Virus record (IMG/VR): IMGVR_UViG_3300032895_000081
Location: 1 to 20,406 of that record
Strand: one strand, 5' to 3'
Length of the DNA stretch: 20,406 nt
Source of the DNA: a virus
The translations under genes and the position numbers were made by a program. Shown piece by piece: positions 7,244 through 13,923 of this stretch. Positions within the stretch are counted from its first letter, which is position 1, and each line of letters opens with the position of its first letter. The notes below the pieces were generated by a model. The model was not told where the DNA came from and made no database searches. It saw nothing but the letters and a program-made list of their open reading frames with translations.

Positions 7244-7443
7244 CTGTTAAAACCCCGTCGGGTGAGGTGCTGAGTGACAGCAGCTGGGATGACGGTCCTG
7301 ACACCGTGCAGGACCTGCTTAACCAGCTGGGCACCACAGACCCCCAGGCGGTCAGGGAGCTGATGAGCCAGCCGCAGTGGAACGACTTCTCCCAGGCGCT
7401 GCGGCAGGATGTGGCAGCATGGCTGGCTGACCGGCCGCAGTAA
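7240..7443 (+). CDS. Small hypothetical protein (67 aa) coupled to MuF gene
   Basis: The GTG start at 7240 overlaps the TGA stop of the MuF gene in a GTGA arrangement, a standard sign of translational coupling. The 67-residue product (starting MTVKTPSGEVLSDSSWDDGP) is acidic and Trp/Gln-rich, with a probable helical bundle at DTVQDLLNQLG and FSQALRQDVAAWLADRPQ. No family is recognised. Because its translation would follow that of MuF, a role linked to the MuF protein, such as assembly partner or control of its peptidase domain, is possible but unproven. Its TAA stop lies inside the left arm of a hairpin at 7438-7488. Confidence 0.62.
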   Translation: MTVKTPSGEVLSDSSWDDGPDTVQDLLNQLGTTDPQAVRELMSQPQWNDFSQALRQDVAAWLADRPQ

Positions 7444-7488
7444 CCCCGCTGAGGATATGGTTTCCGCTCGTACACTGGGGGGTTACTG
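7438..7488. repeat. Intergenic hairpin A: 10-bp stem, 31-base loop, between convergent genes
   Basis: CAGTAACCCC (7438-7447) pairs perfectly with GGGGTTACTG (7479-7488), leaving a 31-base loop. The stem covers the stop codons of both converging genes (TAA at 7441-7443 on plus, TAA at 7485-7483 on minus), so it could act as a bidirectional terminator. There is no T-tract on either side. The loop resembles that of the hairpin at 16636-16704, with shared ATATGG, TTTCCGCTC, GTA and ACTG. Confidence 0.6.
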
Positions 7489-7806
7489 TCCAGCTGGGTC
7501 GTCGTCTGGGTTCCACTTGACGTTGTACCGCCGCAGGTTCTCCTTCCAGAACTCCCGCCATATACTCAGCGGCGTGGCGCAAATACTGCAGCACTCAGCT
7601 CGCACTTCCATGCCGTTGAGGTAGACGTGAAATACGTCGGCATCTTTGAACTCAGCAAAACAGCCGATGCGGCTGGTGCGGCTGATGTTGTCTTCCCGCC
7701 AGTGCTGGCCTTCGGTGCTGTCCAGCCACTGGACCACTTCGGCTGGCGGCAGCTCAGGCCGCGAGACCACTGGCTTTCGTGCGTCGGCTGGGCTGCTCGT
7801 TGTCAT
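7483..7806 (-). CDS. Hypothetical Cys-containing protein (107 aa)
   Basis: This is the last gene of the second minus-strand cassette. Its ATG (7806-7804) overlaps the TGA of the upstream gene (ATGA), so translation is probably coupled. The 107-residue product has a Pro-rich N-terminus, a VVQWLDSTEGQHWREDN segment and a beta hairpin around DVFHVYLNGMEVRAECCSIC. The four Cys residues (one in RIGCFAEF, then C-C-x-x-C) could bind a metal or form disulfides. The C-terminus is aromatic and basic (WREFWKENLRRYNVKW), then acidic. No family is recognised; it may be a phage accessory protein. Confidence 0.68.
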   Translation of the reverse strand: MTTSSPADARKPVVSRPELPPAEVVQWLDSTEGQHWREDNISRTSRIGCFAEFKDADVFHVYLNGMEVRAECCSICATPLSIWREFWKENLRRYNVKWNPDDDPAGQ

Positions 7807-8138
7807 TTCTCAGCTTCGGGGCGCGTGTAGTAAGGGCCGCCAGGGCAGTTGCAGCCGTCATAGTACGCTGGGCAGTTCCACGGGATTGCGTGGTTCCATG
7901 GCTGCAGGTGGGCCGCGTAATGGTAGTACGTGATGATGTCGTGCACCTGGAGCGGGACTACGGGAGCCAGGGCCTCGATGTATGCCCTGGCGTAAGTGTT
8001 CCGCATTCGCTCCAGGTGCGGGTAGTAGGCTGCATCGGTGCGGAGCACGTCCTGCGTGGTGCCCAGGATTACGTTATGCGCCAGGTGCAGCAGCTTCTCC
8101 AGCGTCTCACGGTCCAGGCGCTCATACTTGTCCGCCAT
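7803..8138 (-). CDS. Hypothetical His/Tyr-rich protein (111 aa)
   Basis: The 111-residue product begins MADKYERLDRETLEKLLHLA, a clear amphipathic helix, and continues with a long helical region rich in Tyr and His (IITYYHYAAHLQPW). It ends in a short Cys-containing tail (WNCPAYYDGCNCPGG) that could bind one metal ion. ATG 8138 has a weak AGGA ribosome site very close to it, and the stop of the previous gene lies 11 bases upstream. The ATGA overlap with the next gene points to an operon. The function is unknown and no catalytic signature is visible. Confidence 0.68.
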   Translation of the reverse strand: MADKYERLDRETLEKLLHLAHNVILGTTQDVLRTDAAYYPHLERMRNTYARAYIEALAPVVPLQVHDIITYYHYAAHLQPWNHAIPWNCPAYYDGCNCPGGPYYTRPEAEK

Positions 8139-8149
8139 CGTCCTGGCCC

Positions 8150-8464
8150 CTAGCTGATTTCCCTGGCCACATAGCCAGGGTCAAGCATGCGCGGGCCGGT
8201 GTAACGCTGGCAGCTGCACTGAACCAGTTCCCAGCCTTTTGGGTCGCCATAGGTGTTCCACCTGGTAGCTTTGCCTTTCACCCTGGCGTGGCAGCTGCCA
8301 CCTTCGTCACTGCTGGCCTCGTGGAATGACAAGTGGTGACCGCAGCCGCAGAGCGGCTTAGGGGGCGTGGGTGGCTTAGCGGTTCTGCGACGGCCAGGCA
8401 GGTACCTGCCCATCAGGAAGAACAGCAGCGCTGTCGCTGCGGCCAGCAGTACGCCGCCCGTCAT
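8150..8464 (-). CDS. Small membrane-anchored Cys/His protein (104 aa)
   Basis: The chosen start is ATG 8464, because it overlaps the TGA of the upstream gene (ATGA). This gives an N-terminal membrane helix directly after the start (MTGGVLLAAATALLFFLMG) followed by a positive GRRRTAK stop-transfer segment, so a short N-terminus outside and a cytoplasmic domain are likely. The soluble part has CGCGHHLSFHE, a later Cys, and CSCQRYTGP. This Cys/His arrangement is common in small actinophage zinc-binding accessory proteins. A longer frame upstream to 8566 exists, but that extension overlaps the neighbouring gene and has no ribosome site advantage. Zinc binding is inferred and the role is unknown; a membrane function in lysogeny or superinfection control is only one possibility. 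Confidence 0.68.
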   Translation of the reverse strand: MTGGVLLAAATALLFFLMGRYLPGRRRTAKPPTPPKPLCGCGHHLSFHEASSDEGGSCHARVKGKATRWNTYGDPKGWELVQCSCQRYTGPRMLDPGYVAREIS

Positions 8465-9408
8465 GACGCCACTCCGCTCCAGGCTGTACGCTCCAGGAAC
8501 TCCGCAGCATGCTGCTTGGCTTCGTCGCTCACTGCTGGCACCAGTTCCTCGTCTGGCGCTGGCCACACCTCATACAGGTCCCGCAGCAGCTCCTTGGCGA
8601 CTATGCGGTGTGCGTGCGCAGCGCAGTGCCCTGGACGCCACGGTGAGCCAGGCGCACCCCACTCAGGGTGAGCTACCGTGCCGCAGCCGTTTGAGCCCAG
8701 CGGCGGGCGGTGGCTGTTCTGGCACTGCTTCTCATGGCGCTTGGCTTCAGCTGCGGCACGTTCCCGCTGGTAGATAGCCAGGTACTTGCTGTCGGCGATG
8801 GCTGGGCTGCGCTTGGCGTTACGCACCAGGTAACTGCTGAACGTGTACAGCACCGGGCGGACGGTTGTGCGCTTGCCACCGCGCAGTACATCAGCCTGGG
8901 TGGAACCAGAACGCGGGCGGTCAGCTGGGTCACCGCAGCCGCAGTACCGCCAGAAACTCCGCAGCCCGTAGTGATACTGGGAGTCCTCACCGTACATGGG
9001 GTTGGGTGCTTTGTTGCTGCCGCGTATATACGGCTCATCGGCCACCAGCACGCGCTTGCCGTCTGAATCTGCCCAGTGGTATGGGGTGGCTATGCGCGGG
9101 TTGCCGACCAGGCCAACCAGCCGCGGGAACAGCACCCCGCTGGCCAGGCCAGGTATTCCCGCAGCCCAGTCTTTAACCCGCTTGGGCACTACGCGCTCGT
9201 ATTCGTCCCGCAGCAGCTCACGGTATTTGTCTTCAGTGGCGCGGGCGATGTCTTTGATGCTGTCCGCCAGCACCTTGTTAGCTACTGTGCCGCGGTCGGC
9301 TCGGTTCTCCGCAGCCACCCGTGCTTTGATGGCATCAGTCAGCCCTTCACTCAGTGCCCGCAGCGCCAGCAGCTCCTCAGCTGAGGCCCGCAGCTCGTTC
9401 CCTTCCAT
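8461..9408 (-). CDS. HhH-like protein resembling IS110/IS116-type transposase C-terminal domain
   Basis: ATG 9408 is preferred over GTG 9417 because GGGAG lies 8 bases before the ATG, while the GTG has no spacing from the purine tract. The ~315-residue product has a charged helical N-terminus, then IPGLASG...RLVGLVGNP around residues 85-105, a helix-hairpin-helix-like segment followed by FWRYCGCGD. This IPG-G-VGDP ... W-R-YCG layout recalls the C-terminal domain of IS110/IS116-family transposases and related non-transposing phage and haloviral proteins. The middle and end hold CGTVAHPEWGAPG, WRPGHCAAHAHR and a final helical region. No DEDD catalytic RuvC-like domain is visible, so I infer DNA or RNA binding, not transposition. 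It is the second gene of the cassette. Confidence 0.62.
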   Translation of the reverse strand: MEGNELRASAEELLALRALSEGLTDAIKARVAAENRADRGTVANKVLADSIKDIARATEDKYRELLRDEYERVVPKRVKDWAAGIPGLASGVLFPRLVGLVGNPRIATPYHWADSDGKRVLVADEPYIRGSNKAPNPMYGEDSQYHYGLRSFWRYCGCGDPADRPRSGSTQADVLRGGKRTTVRPVLYTFSSYLVRNAKRSPAIADSKYLAIYQRERAAAEAKRHEKQCQNSHRPPLGSNGCGTVAHPEWGAPGSPWRPGHCAAHAHRIVAKELLRDLYEVWPAPDEELVPAVSDEAKQHAAEFLERTAWSGVAS

Positions 9409-9450
9409 TCCCGTCACTCCCTTGGCTTTTAAACGCCGCGTTGTTGATGG

Positions 9451-9957
9451 CTACCGTTGTCGCTCTGGCTGCCTGACTGCCAGACCCCGCTGCTGGTGCG
9501 CCCGTGGCCTGACAGGCACATCGTCCAGGCAGGTTGCCCCAGGTGTGCCCTTGATGGCGACTATGGCTTCCTCGTGCCTGCGGATGGTTTTGCTCAGCCC
9601 GTCAATCATCAGCCCGTAGTAGCTGATGACGGTCTCATGCTGTTCGACAGTCAGCGAGCCCCAGGTGCGGCGGCCAACATTCGGCACCCACACCAGTTCG
9701 CTCAGCAACCTGGCCCGTGCCGCCAGCGCGGCGTCGCTGAATCCGCTGGCTGGCTCGGTGAGGCTCGCGCGGCCTTCAAGACCGCGGACCAGCCGGCGCA
9801 GCTCAGTGCTGGCGGTGTCCCGTACCGCCGGCAGCAGCATCTCGAACGCCGAGCCTCTGTCATTCAGCGCCAGGTTCAGCACTGACGCAGCAACCACATC
9901 TGGGTTGCGTTCCCCGCTGTCGTAGGCGGCACGGATAAGCGCAGCCAGACTCGTCAT
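9451..9957 (-). CDS. Hypothetical helical protein (168 aa), first gene of second opposite-strand cassette
   Basis: The 168-residue, mostly helical product starts MTSLAALIRAAYDSGERNPD at ATG 9957, behind GAGGGAAGCT. The N-terminal part (IRAAYDSGERNPDVVAASV) and the WVPNVGRRTWGSLTVEQHE segment look like a folded all-alpha domain. The C-terminal ~25 residues are Arg/Pro-rich and may be disordered. No Cys cluster, membrane helix or known motif is seen. As the promoter-proximal gene of the five-gene minus cassette, facing the divergent region at 9958-10189, a regulatory role is conceivable, but no clear HTH was found. Confidence 0.65.
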   Translation of the reverse strand: MTSLAALIRAAYDSGERNPDVVAASVLNLALNDRGSAFEMLLPAVRDTASTELRRLVRGLEGRASLTEPASGFSDAALAARARLLSELVWVPNVGRRTWGSLTVEQHETVISYYGLMIDGLSKTIRRHEEAIVAIKGTPGATCLDDVPVRPRAHQQRGLAVRQPERQR

Positions 9958-9977
9958 AGCTTCCCTCTTCCCTGTCG

Positions 9978-9992
9978 GATACGCGCCGTATC
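9978..9992. repeat. Dyad GATACG-CGC-CGTATC, candidate operator
   Basis: A perfect 6-bp inverted repeat with a 3-base centre lies 20 bases upstream of the first minus-strand gene. The size and spacing suit a dimeric repressor. Binding is not shown. Confidence 0.35.
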
Positions 9993-10012
9993 AACCTTGA
10001 CTCCCGCCGATC

Positions 10013-10033
10013 AGTTGGGCGCGTGAGCCAACT
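10013..10033. repeat. Inverted repeat AGTTGG ... CCAACT in divergent promoter region
   Basis: Six-base perfect arms (10013-10018 and 10028-10033) are separated by 9 bases. The right arm abuts the TATATA at 10033-10038. It may be an operator or a weak hairpin. Confidence 0.3.
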
Positions 10034-10048
10034 ATATACCCCCAGGTG

Positions 10049-10079
10049 TTGCTTACAGCACCCAGTGCTCTGCTATGAT
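10049..10079 (+). promoter_or_regulatory. Candidate rightward promoter (extended -10)
   Basis: TGCTATGAT at 10071-10079 forms an extended -10 element (TATGAT at 10074-10079). A TTGCTT lies 19 bases upstream (10049-10054). Transcription would begin near 10086 and give a ~104-base leader before the start at 10190. This would exclude TTG 10079 as start codon. Confidence 0.4.
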
Positions 10080-10179
10080 TGCACGTAATTCTGCGGACAG
10101 GAGAAGTCTCTCTCCCGTGTGACAAGTGGTTTCCGCTTCCTCCTTGGAGGCAACTCCCAGTTAGCTTAACGCCAGGTGC

Positions 10180-10192
10180 GGGGAGGTTCACG
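10180..10192 (+). promoter_or_regulatory. GGGGAGG ribosome site before an ACG start codon
   Basis: GGGGAGG then TTC precedes ACG at 10190. The same GGAGG-TTC-start layout precedes ATG 16737 and TTG 17284 in this window. No ATG, GTG or TTG occurs in frame between 10079 and here, nor for a long stretch after it. ACG is therefore the best-positioned start. Confidence 0.5.
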
Positions 10193-13100
10193 TCCAGCTT
10201 CCCTACTCCAGTAGCGGAGCGTCTGGCACAGGCGCTGAAGGCGTTCAACCCTGACCAGCCGCGGGGGCCTGGCGGTGAGTTCGCCGCCGAGGGTGGTGCA
10301 GCCCAGGCATCGGTGTCATCAGCAGATGAAGCATCAGGCATTGCGCCTTCACCAATGGCACCAGCGCGCCCACCTGGCAGCGGTGGGGGCGGCCGGCCTG
10401 CTGGTGCTGGCCAGAACGAGACCACGCCAGCTGAGCAGCAGATAAATTCGCTGCTCACCCAGGCGCAGGGGCTCGACCAGGAAGCCGACGACATTTCTGG
10501 CCAGATAACTAACCTGCAGTCGCTGCAGGACAGTTACGAGTCGCAGGCTAAAGCCGCTGAGCAGGCTGCGTCAGCGGCTTCGTCGTCAAGCAGTTCAAGC
10601 ACATCCTCCAGCACGTCCGCTTCTACCTCATCATCTACCACTGCGGCGTCCACGTCACCAACGGTTACTGGCACTGCGGCCGGCTCCACATCCAGCAGCT
10701 CAGCAGCAGAGTCCGACGAGCAGCTGGCCGCCAGCTACGAGGCTCAAGCGCAGGCCGTTGGCCAGCAGATTACGCAGCTGCAGACTCAGGTGACGTCACT
10801 GCATTCGCAGGCTGCCCAGCTGCGGCAGCAGGCCAGCCAGGTGCATGGCGCACCGCAACAGCAACAGCAGAGCAAGTCCGACACCCGGAGGCACGTGGCC
10901 GCTGTCCTGACCGACACCAAGGACGTCTACGTTAGTTTCCCGATTCTCAAGACTGAAACTAACGCTGACGGTGACCTCATCGTTTACGGCAAGGCCACCG
11001 ATGGGACCGTTGACTCCGACGACCAGATTGTGGACTCAAAGTGGTCTGCAGCCGCGCTTAAGACGTGGCTGGCTACTGGCGGTAACGTCCGCGTGCAGCA
11101 TCAGGCTAACCGTGACCCTGCTGGCGTTGGCCTCAAGATTGACCTCGACAAAGACGGCGACGGCGGTCACTACCTGCAGGCGGAAATCAGCGAGCCCATC
11201 GCTAAAAAGCTAGTCAGCAAGGGTGCGCTGCGGGCGTTCAGCGTCGGCATTATGCGGCCTAAGATTGTCACGGACAACAAGGCACGCGGCGGGCGTATTG
11301 TTGGCGGCGAGCTGGGTGAGGTCAGCCTGGTAGACCGTCCTGCTAACCGTAACTGCGCCTTTACCCTGGTCAAGAGCGACAAAGACGGCAATGCTGAATG
11401 GCTGGGCGCGCTGAATGCTGACCCTGACTTTGTCGCCAGGGCACTGACCCCAACGCCATCGGACATGGCGCGCATGCTCGGCAAGTCCGCAGTAGCACCG
11501 CCACCGCAACAGCCCGATGTCGAAGCTGGGTTTATACCAGCGGCACCGTTTGCTAACCCGGTGGCTAACCGCCTGCAGGAGGCCCTGCGCCTGGATAAGC
11601 GGGAACTAGCCTCGGGCCGCGTGGTTGATTCCGGCGGCCGTGATGTCACCAGCCTGGACGATAAGGACTTTGCCGGGCCGCACAAGACCTTCCCCATCAA
11701 GACGCAGGATGACGTGAGCGATGCCGCTAGCCTGGCACATCATGCTGCTGACCCGTCGGCTGTGCGCAGCCGCATCCGCTCGATAGCCAGCCGTAAGTGG
11801 CCCGGGATGAAGCTGCCGCCGTCGCTGAGCGGAGGGGATGACAGCAGCAAGACCACCACCGAGCCTGACGTGGGCAAGGCTGGCGCTAAGGCGTGCCCCA
11901 AGTGCGGCAAAAACTACCATGCCGACTCCAAGATGATGAACTGCGAGAGCTGCGGCACTAAGCTGCCTGTCGCCAAGGCTGAAGACGGCGAATGCAGTTT
12001 GTGCCACGGCACCGGCAAGATTCTCGATGGTCACCGTAAGTGCCCCGACTGCGGCGGCAGCGGCAAGCAGTCCGTCAGCAAAGGTCACGACGACGGCGAC
12101 CTGGTGGACCGCATGGCGGAGAACGACGACAACGACAACGATGACGACAGCAGCAGTGACAGCAGCAGGGGTGACACCAGTGCTGACGCCAGCGGCAACG
12201 TTGACGGCGACGGGCCAGACGCAGCCACCGACGACGAAGACGAAGACGGCATAAAGACAGCCAAGGGCAAAATGTTCTGCCCTGCGTGCGGCAGCGGCCT
12301 TAAAAAGAAGGGCTCGTTCTGCCCTGGCTGCGGGGCTAAGGTTGCCATGCCGTCTAAGACTAAGCACGTCATCCCGCATAGCCACCCGTCTCCTGGGGAT
12401 GGTGCACGCGGCAAGGACACCAAGCCTGTGCCAGCTCACCGTGAGCCAGACGGCCCGCAGACTGAAGACTTTGAGAAGGACGCGGGCATGGAAGACGCCG
12501 ATGGTCCTGACGGTGCTAAGCCAGCCGAGCCAGCGCCAACGTGGAGTGCATCTAAGGGAACTGACCCAGCCGCTGGAGTGGACAACAAAAAGCCCACTGA
12601 CTCAGGTCCCGCTGAAGACGACGAGGAACAGCGCGACAACAATGCGCCGTACCTGGTGTCCAGCGAGGGCGCTAAGATGCGCCAGACGCAGGCCCCGTAT
12701 TCGCTTATGCGCAGCCACGATGCGCTTTGCGCCGCTTACGACGGGCCTGCCGTGCTGGCGGAGTACCCGTCGCTTAAGGGCTACGCCGACGCTGTGGATT
12801 CTGAGGCATGGCGTAACGCTGCCCGTGACGTAGTTAACTCAGGCAACCTGAGTGACGGGCAGAAGGCGCTGGGCGTCGCTGCGGCGGCTGAGCACCTTAA
12901 GGCGCTTGACCCCGCCGCAGTTGAAGACGGCCGTGCGGCACTGCGCAAGGCGTTCGCTGACATGTACCCGAGTGTCCACCTGACGCCAGGGCAGGTAACA
13001 GCCCAGCAGTTCCACCGCCCTTACATCAGCGACGGCCATGCGCCGCTTTCAGCCCAGCCGCCAGGCAGCCAGCCTGATGCTAAAATCCCCCCGCAGGGTA

Positions 13101-13861
13101 TTACCGCCAGCCAGTTCACCCGTCCGTGGATAAGCGACGGCCACCAGTCACAGTCGCCAGCTGACGGCGGCACGCGGGTGGAGTCGTTCGGCGGGGTGAA
13201 CGCCAGCCACATGAGCGCACCCAAGGGCAGCGCCATGTCAGCTATGACCGTCATACATGACAGCATTGCTGACAGCTTCCCTGACCTTTGCCCAATGGGC
13301 CACAGCTCGGCGGTGCCCGCTGCAGCCCACAAGGATGCCATTGACGCCCGTAACGGCTCAATGAGCCAGATTGCCACCCAGATAAGCAACCACGTCCAGG
13401 CCAGCATCCCAGCCGCAGCCACCCAGGTCACCAAGGCAGCTGAGCCGCTGGTACCCGTAACCAGAAACAAGAAGACCAAAAAGACCAAGTCCGCATCACC
13501 TGGCGCGGCCGTGCTCGCTAAGATGCAGGAGCTGACCGACCAGAACGCGGCACTGCTTAAGGCGTTCGGTGAACGTGAAGCAGCAGCCGCAGACACCATC
13601 ACCAAAATGCAAGCTCAGATAGATGAGCTAGGTTCCCAGCCCGACCCGTACCTGGCGCCACTGCGCGCAGCTGTCTACGGGCCTGACCATGGTGCTGAAA
13701 GCGGTGCTGGCACTGAAGACCGGCGGTCGACAGTGGAAAAGGCAGCCATGGCAGTCCACGACGAGAAGCTGGCGTTTCTGCAGTCGCTTACCAACTCGGG
13801 TGACCCCACCGTACGCGAAGGCGCACAAGCCCAGATCCGCAAGATGCTGGGTGCGCCGTGA
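10190..13861 (+). CDS. Prohead serine protease / scaffold fusion with zinc ribbons
   Basis: A 1223-residue product is predicted if ACG 10190 is the start; TTG 10079 would add 37 residues. An N-terminal NPDQPRGPGGEF motif is followed by Gln-rich coiled coils, a Ser/Thr low-complexity stretch (~128-170) and a prohead protease domain (~243-395). That domain has GNVRVQHQAN (H304), LRAFSVGIM (S351) and GELGEVSLVDRPANRN, matching the His/Ser layout of HK97-type U35 proteases, which cleave scaffold and capsid protein during head maturation. Downstream are CxxC zinc ribbons (from C569), a DnaJ-like CSLCHGTG...CPDCGGSG module, an acidic Asp-rich tract and a third ribbon (FCPACGSG...FCPGCGAK). A twice-repeated QF-RP-ISDGH motif and a C-terminal coiled coil of scaffold type follow. 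The fusion of protease and scaffold just before the capsid gene is typical; the zinc modules are unusual. Confidence 0.85.
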   Translation, partial: TSSFPTPVAERLAQALKAFNPDQPRGPGGEFAAEGGAAQASVSSADEASGIAPSPMAPARPPGSGGGGRPAGAGQNETTPAEQQINSLLTQAQGLDQEADDISGQITNLQSLQDSYESQAKAAEQAASAASSSSSSSTSSSTSASTSSSTTAASTSPTVTGTAAGSTSSSSAAESDEQLAASYEAQAQAVGQQITQLQTQVTSLHSQAAQLRQQASQVHGAPQQQQQSKSDTRRHVAAVLTDTKDVYVSFPILKTETNADGDLIVYGKATDGTVDSDDQIVDSKWSAAALKTWLATGGNVRVQHQANRDPAGVGLKIDLDKDGDGGHYLQAEISEPIAKKLVSKGALRAFSVGIMRPKIVTDNKARGGRIVGGELGEVSLVDRPANRNCAFTLVKSDKDGNAEWLGALNADPDFVARALTPTPSDMARMLGKSAVAPPPQQPDVEAGFIPAAPFANPVANRLQEALRLDKRELASGRVVDSGGRDVTSLDDKDFAGPHKTFPIKTQDDVSDAASLAHHAADPSAVRSRIRSIASRKWPGMKLPPSLSGGDDSSKTTTEPDVGKAGAKACPKCGKNYHADSKMMNCESCGTKLPVAKAEDGECSLCHGTGKILDGHRKCPDCGGSGKQSVSKGHDDGDLVDRMAENDDNDNDDDSSSDSSRGDTSADASGNVDGDGPDAATDDEDEDGIKTAKGKMFCPACGSGLKKKGSFCPGCGAKVAMPSKTKHVIPHSHPSPGDGARGKDTKPVPAHREPDGPQTEDFEKDAGMEDADGPDGAKPAEPAPTWSASKGTDPAAGVDNKKPTDSGPAEDDEEQRDNNAPYLVSSEGAKMRQTQAPYSLMRSHDALCAAYDGPAVLAEYPSLKGYADAVDSEAWRNAARDVVNSGNLSDGQKALGVAAAAEHLKALDPAAVEDGRAALRKAFADMYPSVHLTPGQVTAQQFHRPYISDGHAPLSAQPPGSQPDAKIPPQGITASQFTRPWISDGHQSQSPADGGTRVESFGGVNASHMSAPKGSAMSAMTVIHDSIADSFPDLCPMGHSSAVPAAAHKDAIDARNGSMSQIATQISNHVQASIPAAATQVTKAAEPLVPVTRNKKTKKTKSASPGAAVLAKMQELTDQNAALLKAFGEREAAAADTITKMQAQIDELGSQPDPYLAPLRAAVYGPDHGAESGAGTEDRRSTVEKAAMAVHDEKLAFLQSLTNSGDPTVREGAQAQIRKMLGAP

Positions 13862-13868
13862 TGCTCTT

Positions 13869-13893
13869 GGCTTCCGAGCTAGTCCTGGAAGCC
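13869..13893 (+). repeat. Small hairpin between protease/scaffold and capsid genes
   Basis: GGCTTCC (13869-13875) pairs with GGAAGCC (13887-13893) across an 11-base loop in the 62-base gap before the capsid gene. There is no T-tract, so a processing or stabilising hairpin is as likely as a terminator. Confidence 0.35.
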
Positions 13894-13923
13894 TGTTAGC
13901 TTACAGCACCGCAAAGGAGGTCT

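Larger units (their letters stand above)
9958..10189. promoter_or_regulatory. Divergent control region between minus cassette and protease/capsid genes
   Basis: These 232 bases carry no convincing gene, although the plus frame of the protease gene is open back to TTG 10079. They hold two inverted repeats (9978-9992 and 10013-10033), a TATATA at 10033-10038 and an extended -10 (TGCTATGAT) at 10071-10079. They also contain a GCTTACAGCACC 12-mer at 10051-10062 that recurs at 13899-13910 before the capsid gene. The layout suits divergent, operator-controlled transcription. Confidence 0.45.

Noticed and set aside
10571-10720. Ser/Thr-rich low-complexity DNA as a possible tandem repeat or slippage site
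   Set aside because: Codons are varied and the reading frame is intact, so it is a flexible protein linker rather than a DNA-level repeat.
11606-12439. 277-codon minus-strand frame opposite the protease/scaffold gene
   Set aside because: Ala/Val low-complexity product that mirrors the Asp- and Ser-rich sense sequence; no motif or ribosome site. GC-rich third positions create such shadows.
10051-13910. GCTTACAGCACC 12-mer before both the protease and capsid genes
   Set aside because: Both copies are noncoding, but several 12-base matches are expected by chance in 20 kb and no promoter element is common to both. Kept only as a note in the control region.
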